Origin: Struthio camelus
Lineage: Eukaryota > Chordata > Aves > Struthioniformes > Struthionidae
Length of the DNA: 64,000 nt
Reading direction: 5' to 3'
Assembly: GCF_040807025.1 (NCBI RefSeq)
Contig: NC_090942.1
Location: 193,868,247-193,932,246 of the forward strand
The position numbers and the translations under genes were made by a program. The notes under the pieces were generated by a model. That model was not told where the DNA came from, made no database searches, and saw only the letters and a list, made by a program, of their open reading frames with translations. Shown here one piece after another: positions 60,171 through 64,000 of this stretch (positions are counted from its first letter, which is position 1; each line of letters begins with the position of its first letter).

Positions 60171-63021
60171 GTATTGGGGGCGCGAGGGCGGCAGCGTCCC
60201 GTCGCGGCAGCAGCGAGGGAAGGGAGAGCGACCCCCCGCTCCCCCCACCCCCGACCTCCACGGTCCCCCGCCAAGCCGCGGTGCCGGCCGCGCCCCGCCC
60301 CGCGGCCGTTGGCCCTCGCGGCGCCCTTCCCCCCCCGCCCGCCCCTCTTGAGGTGGCGGCGGCGGCAGCGGCCCCGGGGCAGCGCCGGGGAAGGGGAGGG
60401 ACGAGGCCCGCCGGTGCCTTTTCGCCCCGCCACCGTCTACAGATTAGTTAACGCTGTTTTCGGGTCTCTTCACCCCAAAAATGAAGGAAGGTTGTGCAAC
60501 TCGTATGTGCCTGTCGTGGTGCTTGGCCTGCCGTGAGCAAGGCTTTAGCGTCGAGTGGAAGGTATCAAAGGGAGCACGTCAGAGAGCTGAAACCGTAAAA
60601 ACAAGTCACTCAGGTCTTCGTTTCTCAGGGTGCTGGAGAGTGGGGTAATAGAAAATACAATATAATAGTGGGTAGCACAGTGCAGATTTAACCCAAGCAG
60701 CTGTGCGCTAAGGCAGTTCACACTAAGGTGGGCTAGCAGTAGCTTGGACTAAAGGCGGCTCTTCTGAACCCATTAAGAAATCTCTGTGCCGGTTACGCTG
60801 TGCCAGGCTGCTACTGATTCTTGCCCCAGGTTGCTACTGATTCTTGCCCCGACGTACGTACAGCAGGAATTGTTATCTTGGGCTCCAGGCAAAAGCAGCC
60901 AAGCCGCTTTTGGAGCCAAGCAGGTTTTGAAGGTAACCTATGTGCAAAGCATGTAATGTGCAAGCAAATAATATTGCTTGGCCAAAGCTGGTGTGCGAAT
61001 CTGCGTTTGCAGCGTGACTAGACTATAATAAATGATTGAGAGCCAACAGGGGGAAAAAAATTCAACCATCTTTGGGTAAACAATGTAGAATAGCAATTTT
61101 CTTTTCTGTAATCATTGAAATGATTCCTGGGATTAAGAGAACTCAAGAAGTTGTCTAGCTCCCTCTAGTTCTACCTGTAAACTCTTCTGTATACATTTCA
61201 TATATAATACTTCTTTAAAGCAGTTTTATATTTTAAATTTTTGTGCTTGTTTCAGATTGTTGTGCTCACTGTTAATCCCTGCATTATTTCTAAGCGGAAT
61301 TTTGTGTGTCTGCCTGTTCGTGCTACTGTGGGGAATACGGCTCTGGATACAACAAAGGAAAAAACAATTGACCTCAGCAGGAAAAGATGGGAAACAGCCA
61401 TTGGTGGTTGCGTTTTTTCACCCATATTGCAATGCAGGTGGTGGAGGGGAAAGAGTCTTATGGTGTGCCGTAAGAACGCTCCAAAAAAAGTAAGCACATA
61501 AATTTATCAAATACCATATTTCAGTGTCAACTTCTGAAGGCATTATTTATGCACATATTGGAATTTTGTATATTTAAATACATATCATTAATCTATAGAT
61601 TCTCAGTTTCTTTACATCTGGGTCTCACCAGGTTCCACCTTTGTGCTTTGTTCCTTGCTCCAGACTTTGTTCCCTCCTTCTCTGGCTTCTGCATAGCTGT
61701 TGCACATATCACCTCATCTTTCTGTCCTTGGCCTTTACTTCTGCTCCCCCATCAGTTTTGCAGTGCTGGTATGGGCATAACTGATCAGTAGATAACTGAT
61801 GACTTAATCTAGATACTTGTCTCTTGGTGCAGAAGACTTAAGTTAATATCTAAAGTGGATTTAACGCTGGCGTACACTGGCTTGTGCAGTCTTTCTGCAT
61901 TTCATTCATGCTACGTAGTATAAGGACCAGAATTCATAGAATCAATTCATTTAACTCTGAATCATTTCAGAGGTAGGCCAGACATCTGTTCTCATTCTTC
62001 GGGTAATTTTGAGATGGATAGTATTTTAGTTTCATGGTACGGAATTTGAAGACAGGAATGTGTGAAATTCTTTTTCTTTACTCTTCCAGGTACAAAAATA
62101 TAACGTGCGTTGTTTATACTGGTGATAGAGATGTCACTGGAGAAGATATAGTAGAAGGCGCATTCAGAAGATTCAATATTAAATTATTTCATCCTGTGAA
62201 GTTTGTATTTCTAGAAAAACGGTATCTTGTGGAAGCTTGTCTTTACCCTTACTTCACTTTGCTGGGACAAAGTTTAGGGTCTGTGTTTCTTGGTTGGGAG
62301 GCTCTTCTAAAGTGTGTTCCTGATGTTTATATTGACTCAATGGGCTATGCCTTCACGCTTCCACTCTTTAAATATTTAGGCGGTTGTCGTGTTGGATGCT
62401 ATGTTCATTATCCCACTATCAGTACCGACATGCTTTCTGTAGTTAGGAATCAGGATACCAGATTTAACAATGCAGCGTTCATTACAAACAACCCTCTTTT
62501 CAGCAAATTTAAACTTGTCTACTACTACTTGTTTGCCTTTATGTATGGATTGGTTGGTTCTTGCAGTGATGTGATTATGGTTAATTCTTCTTGGACGCTA
62601 AATCACATCCTTTCCCTCTGGAGAGCTGGGGCTTGCACTAGCGTTGTGTACCCACCGTGCGATGTTCAGACCTTCTTGGATATTCCACTGGAACAGGAAA
62701 AGAGCGCTGCTGAATATTCCATTGTTTCTGTCGGCCAGTTCAGGCCTGAAAAAGATCATCCTTTGCAAATTAGAGCCTTTGCTAAAATGCTGAAAAAGAA
62801 GAGACTGGGGCAGCAGCCATCACTGAAGCTTATCTTAATTGGAGGCTGTCGTAACCAGCAAGATGAAGAGCGTGTAGGTGATCTTAAACGTCTTTGTGAA
62901 GAGCTAGGAGTTAGTAACGATGTGACGTTCAGAATAAACATTCCATTTGAGGAGCTAAAGAAGCACCTGGCTGAGGCTACCATCGGCCTGCACACGATGT
63001 GGAATGAACACTTCGGGATTG
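60133..63021 (+). CDS. ALG11: ALG11, GDP-Man:Man3GlcNAc2-PP-dolichol alpha-1,2-mannosyltransferase (exons 1-3, truncated by window edge)
   Basis: This is an ER membrane GT4-family glycosyltransferase that adds the fourth and fifth mannoses to the lipid-linked N-glycan precursor on the cytosolic side, using GDP-mannose. The coding parts are 60133-60170, 61256-61489 and 62090-63021, giving 401 codons plus one base. The N-terminus has one hydrophobic anchor (about residues 15-41). [13 protein letters not shown] (68-80) is the conserved Gly-rich loop of the N-terminal Rossmann domain. [10 protein letters not shown] and [20 protein letters not shown] mark the C-terminal domain, and NEHFGI (396-401) begins the EX7E motif. 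About 90 residues, including the second Glu, lie beyond the window (human is 492). All visible introns are GT-AG, with no disruption. Confidence 0.97.
60171..61255 (+). other. ALG11: ALG11 intron 1
   Basis: This is a GT-AG intron of 1085 bases. Its first 280 bases belong to the CpG island. A 23-base direct duplication lies at 60806-60851. No embedded gene was seen. Confidence 0.88.
60806..60851. repeat. direct duplication, 23-bp unit
   Basis: Two adjacent 23-base copies (60806-60828, 60829-60851) differ at two positions (C/T in the third base and A/G in the last). It is a recent local duplication in ALG11 intron 1. Confidence 0.9.
61256..61489 (+). CDS. ALG11: ALG11 coding exon 2 (membrane anchor, Gly-rich loop)
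   Basis: This 234-nt exon covers residues 14-90. The acceptor is TGTTTCAG and the donor AAAAAA|GTAAGC. It encodes the hydrophobic anchor ([20 protein letters not shown]), a basic linker, and [19 protein letters not shown], which closely matches human ALG11. Confidence 0.95.
61490..62089 (+). other. ALG11: ALG11 intron 2
   Basis: This is a GT-AG intron of 600 bases with nothing else recognisable. Confidence 0.88.
62090..63021 (+). CDS. ALG11: ALG11 coding exon 3 (main catalytic exon)
   Basis: This 932-nt exon covers residues 92-401 and the first base of Gly402. The acceptor is CTCTTCCAG and the donor ATTG|GTCAGT. It contains [63 protein letters not shown] and [11 protein letters not shown], and ends TMWNEHFGI, all shared with human ALG11. 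The frame continues past the donor to a TAG at 63063, which is intron read-through. Confidence 0.96.
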
Positions 63022-64000
63022 GTCAGTATCTTTTCTCAATTTTAAACAGTTTGTCCCAGGGTTAGAATACAGTTAGTGCAGGGCTTCAGTTCATGATTCA
63101 GACTCCTCAGTGTAGGTGTCTCAGCATAGAGGTCTGCATGTAAAGCAGGCCGCCTACTCCCATTCTTGTCAGTGGCAATCTAGCTGAGGTGAAGCCTGCA
63201 GACCAGTTCAGGTGACTAGCCGCTAGGTGTTACTGTAGCACAAGCTGAATCACTGTGGACTTTCCAGGTTGTATTGATTTTAAGCTCAATTTTAGTGACC
63301 TAAAAAGACAGCTAGTGTCATCTGTGCTGCCCTAGGATGCTCTGACTGACCTCCAGCTGTCATTCTGCAAGGCAGTGGGTCTCCTTATGGTCCTGCATTA
63401 TGTCTGCCAGCTTCACACAGATGTCTTCAATACCCTGTAGTGCCTCAAAATGTACTAGGTACTTAAATGTTTAAGCAACTTAAATTGCGCTGTTTGGACG
63501 GTAGTGGGAGTCTAGACATTTAGCTGATATGTAGACATCCATGTGTAGAGGTTTTGAGCATGATTCATCTGTTTCAACTGTCATGTGAAACGTCTAGCAT
63601 ATGTCATTAGGACCGGCTGCTGTTTCAGAGCGCTGTGTCTCCAACAGGTACTGTTCCGTATTTGTAAGCCCCATGTGAACGCCATCAGGTACCGTAGGTC
63701 ATTCCGCTGCACTAGACACTTATGTTAAGGCACCTAAACTAAGCCCTTAAATCAGTTTCCTTAGCGTGAACCTGATTCCCAGAGCAGTTGGGACCTGGCG
63801 TGAAATGTGCTGTCGTATGAAATTAAGATAGCAGACGTGGTTTATTGGGATGAGTTGTGTTTCCCTAACTTTGAAAGGGAATGTAAGATTGCCATGTACC
63901 ATAAATCTAAAACAGGTAAGTCAGCGGCCAAATAGATGGATGTACGTAGATATAATGTGGCCAAACTCCAGTTAATGTCTTCAGACTTTATTAGATTATA
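63022..64000 (+). other. ALG11: ALG11 intron 3 (start only)
   Basis: This is 979 bases of intron running off the right edge. I see no exon, repeat or RNA gene in it. The final coding exon, expected to begin with VVECMAAG-like sequence, lies outside the window. Confidence 0.85.

Larger units (their letters stand above)
59690..60450. promoter_or_regulatory. CpG island: ALG11 promoter, probably bidirectional with ATP7B
   Basis: A dense CG-dinucleotide region surrounds ALG11 exon 1. Near the start codon it has a CCAAT box (about 60040), GC boxes (CCGCCCC near 60071) and an ETS-type CTTCCGG (60099-60105). The start codon lies in AAGATGGTGGCGG, a YY1-like context. There is no TATA box. In human the ATP7B and ALG11 first exons lie a few hundred bases apart, head to head, and share such an island. 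That ATP7B also starts here in this genome is inference, as no human-type MPEQERQ exon was found on the minus strand. Confidence 0.75.

Noticed and set aside
59788-60261. Long minus-strand frames over the bidirectional promoter as a possible ATP7B first exon
   Set aside because: The translations are Gly/Pro/Arg low complexity and contain the poly(A) and GGGC tracts. None resembles the human first exon or ends at a phase-0 donor.

Overview
The window is vertebrate nuclear DNA, most likely from a bird. Short canonical exons sit in compact introns, one long CR1 LINE and several eroded CR1 relics are the recognisable repeats, and CpG-rich promoter islands are present. The two genes lie head to head as ATP7B and ALG11 do on human chromosome 13.

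Layout. (1) 1-9.8 kb: DNA downstream of ATP7B with no gene I can support. It holds a CpG-rich stretch of about 3.6 kb (4.4-8.1 kb) with a GATA-motif cluster and a TATA box, and an old minus-strand CR1 relic at 9.1-9.5 kb. (2) 9.84-46.3 kb, minus strand: complete ATP7B, the copper-transporting P1B-type ATPase. I traced 21 coding exons whose junctions keep one reading frame of 1529 codons from an ATG at 46301 to a TGA at 11952-11950. All six CxxC metal-binding domains and all the P-type ATPase catalytic motifs are present. Nineteen introns are GT-AG. The last one has a GC donor. Intron 14 contains a CR1 retrotransposon in antisense orientation, with its 5' end preserved but its reverse-transcriptase core deleted. 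(3) 46.3-59.7 kb: 13.4 kb with no gene I can support, either ATP7B 5' intron or intergenic DNA. (4) 59.7-60.45 kb: a CpG island that is the promoter of ALG11 and, by comparison with human, probably a bidirectional promoter that also serves ATP7B. (5) 60.13 kb to the right edge, plus strand: the first three coding exons of ALG11, an ER mannosyltransferase of N-glycan precursor assembly. The gene is cut by the window edge within intron 3, at the end of codon 401 plus one base.

The two genes are both housekeeping or secretory-pathway functions: copper delivery and export in the Golgi, and lipid-linked oligosaccharide assembly at the ER. Apart from a possible shared promoter, nothing in the sequence suggests that they work in one pathway.

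The points most worth a second look are the GC-AG last intron, the 83-codon first coding exon 13 kb away from the CpG island, the altered tri-leucine retrieval motif at the ATP7B C-terminus, the internally deleted antisense CR1 with its own TATA box, and the orphan CpG island at the left. I found no evidence for an undescribed multi-gene system.
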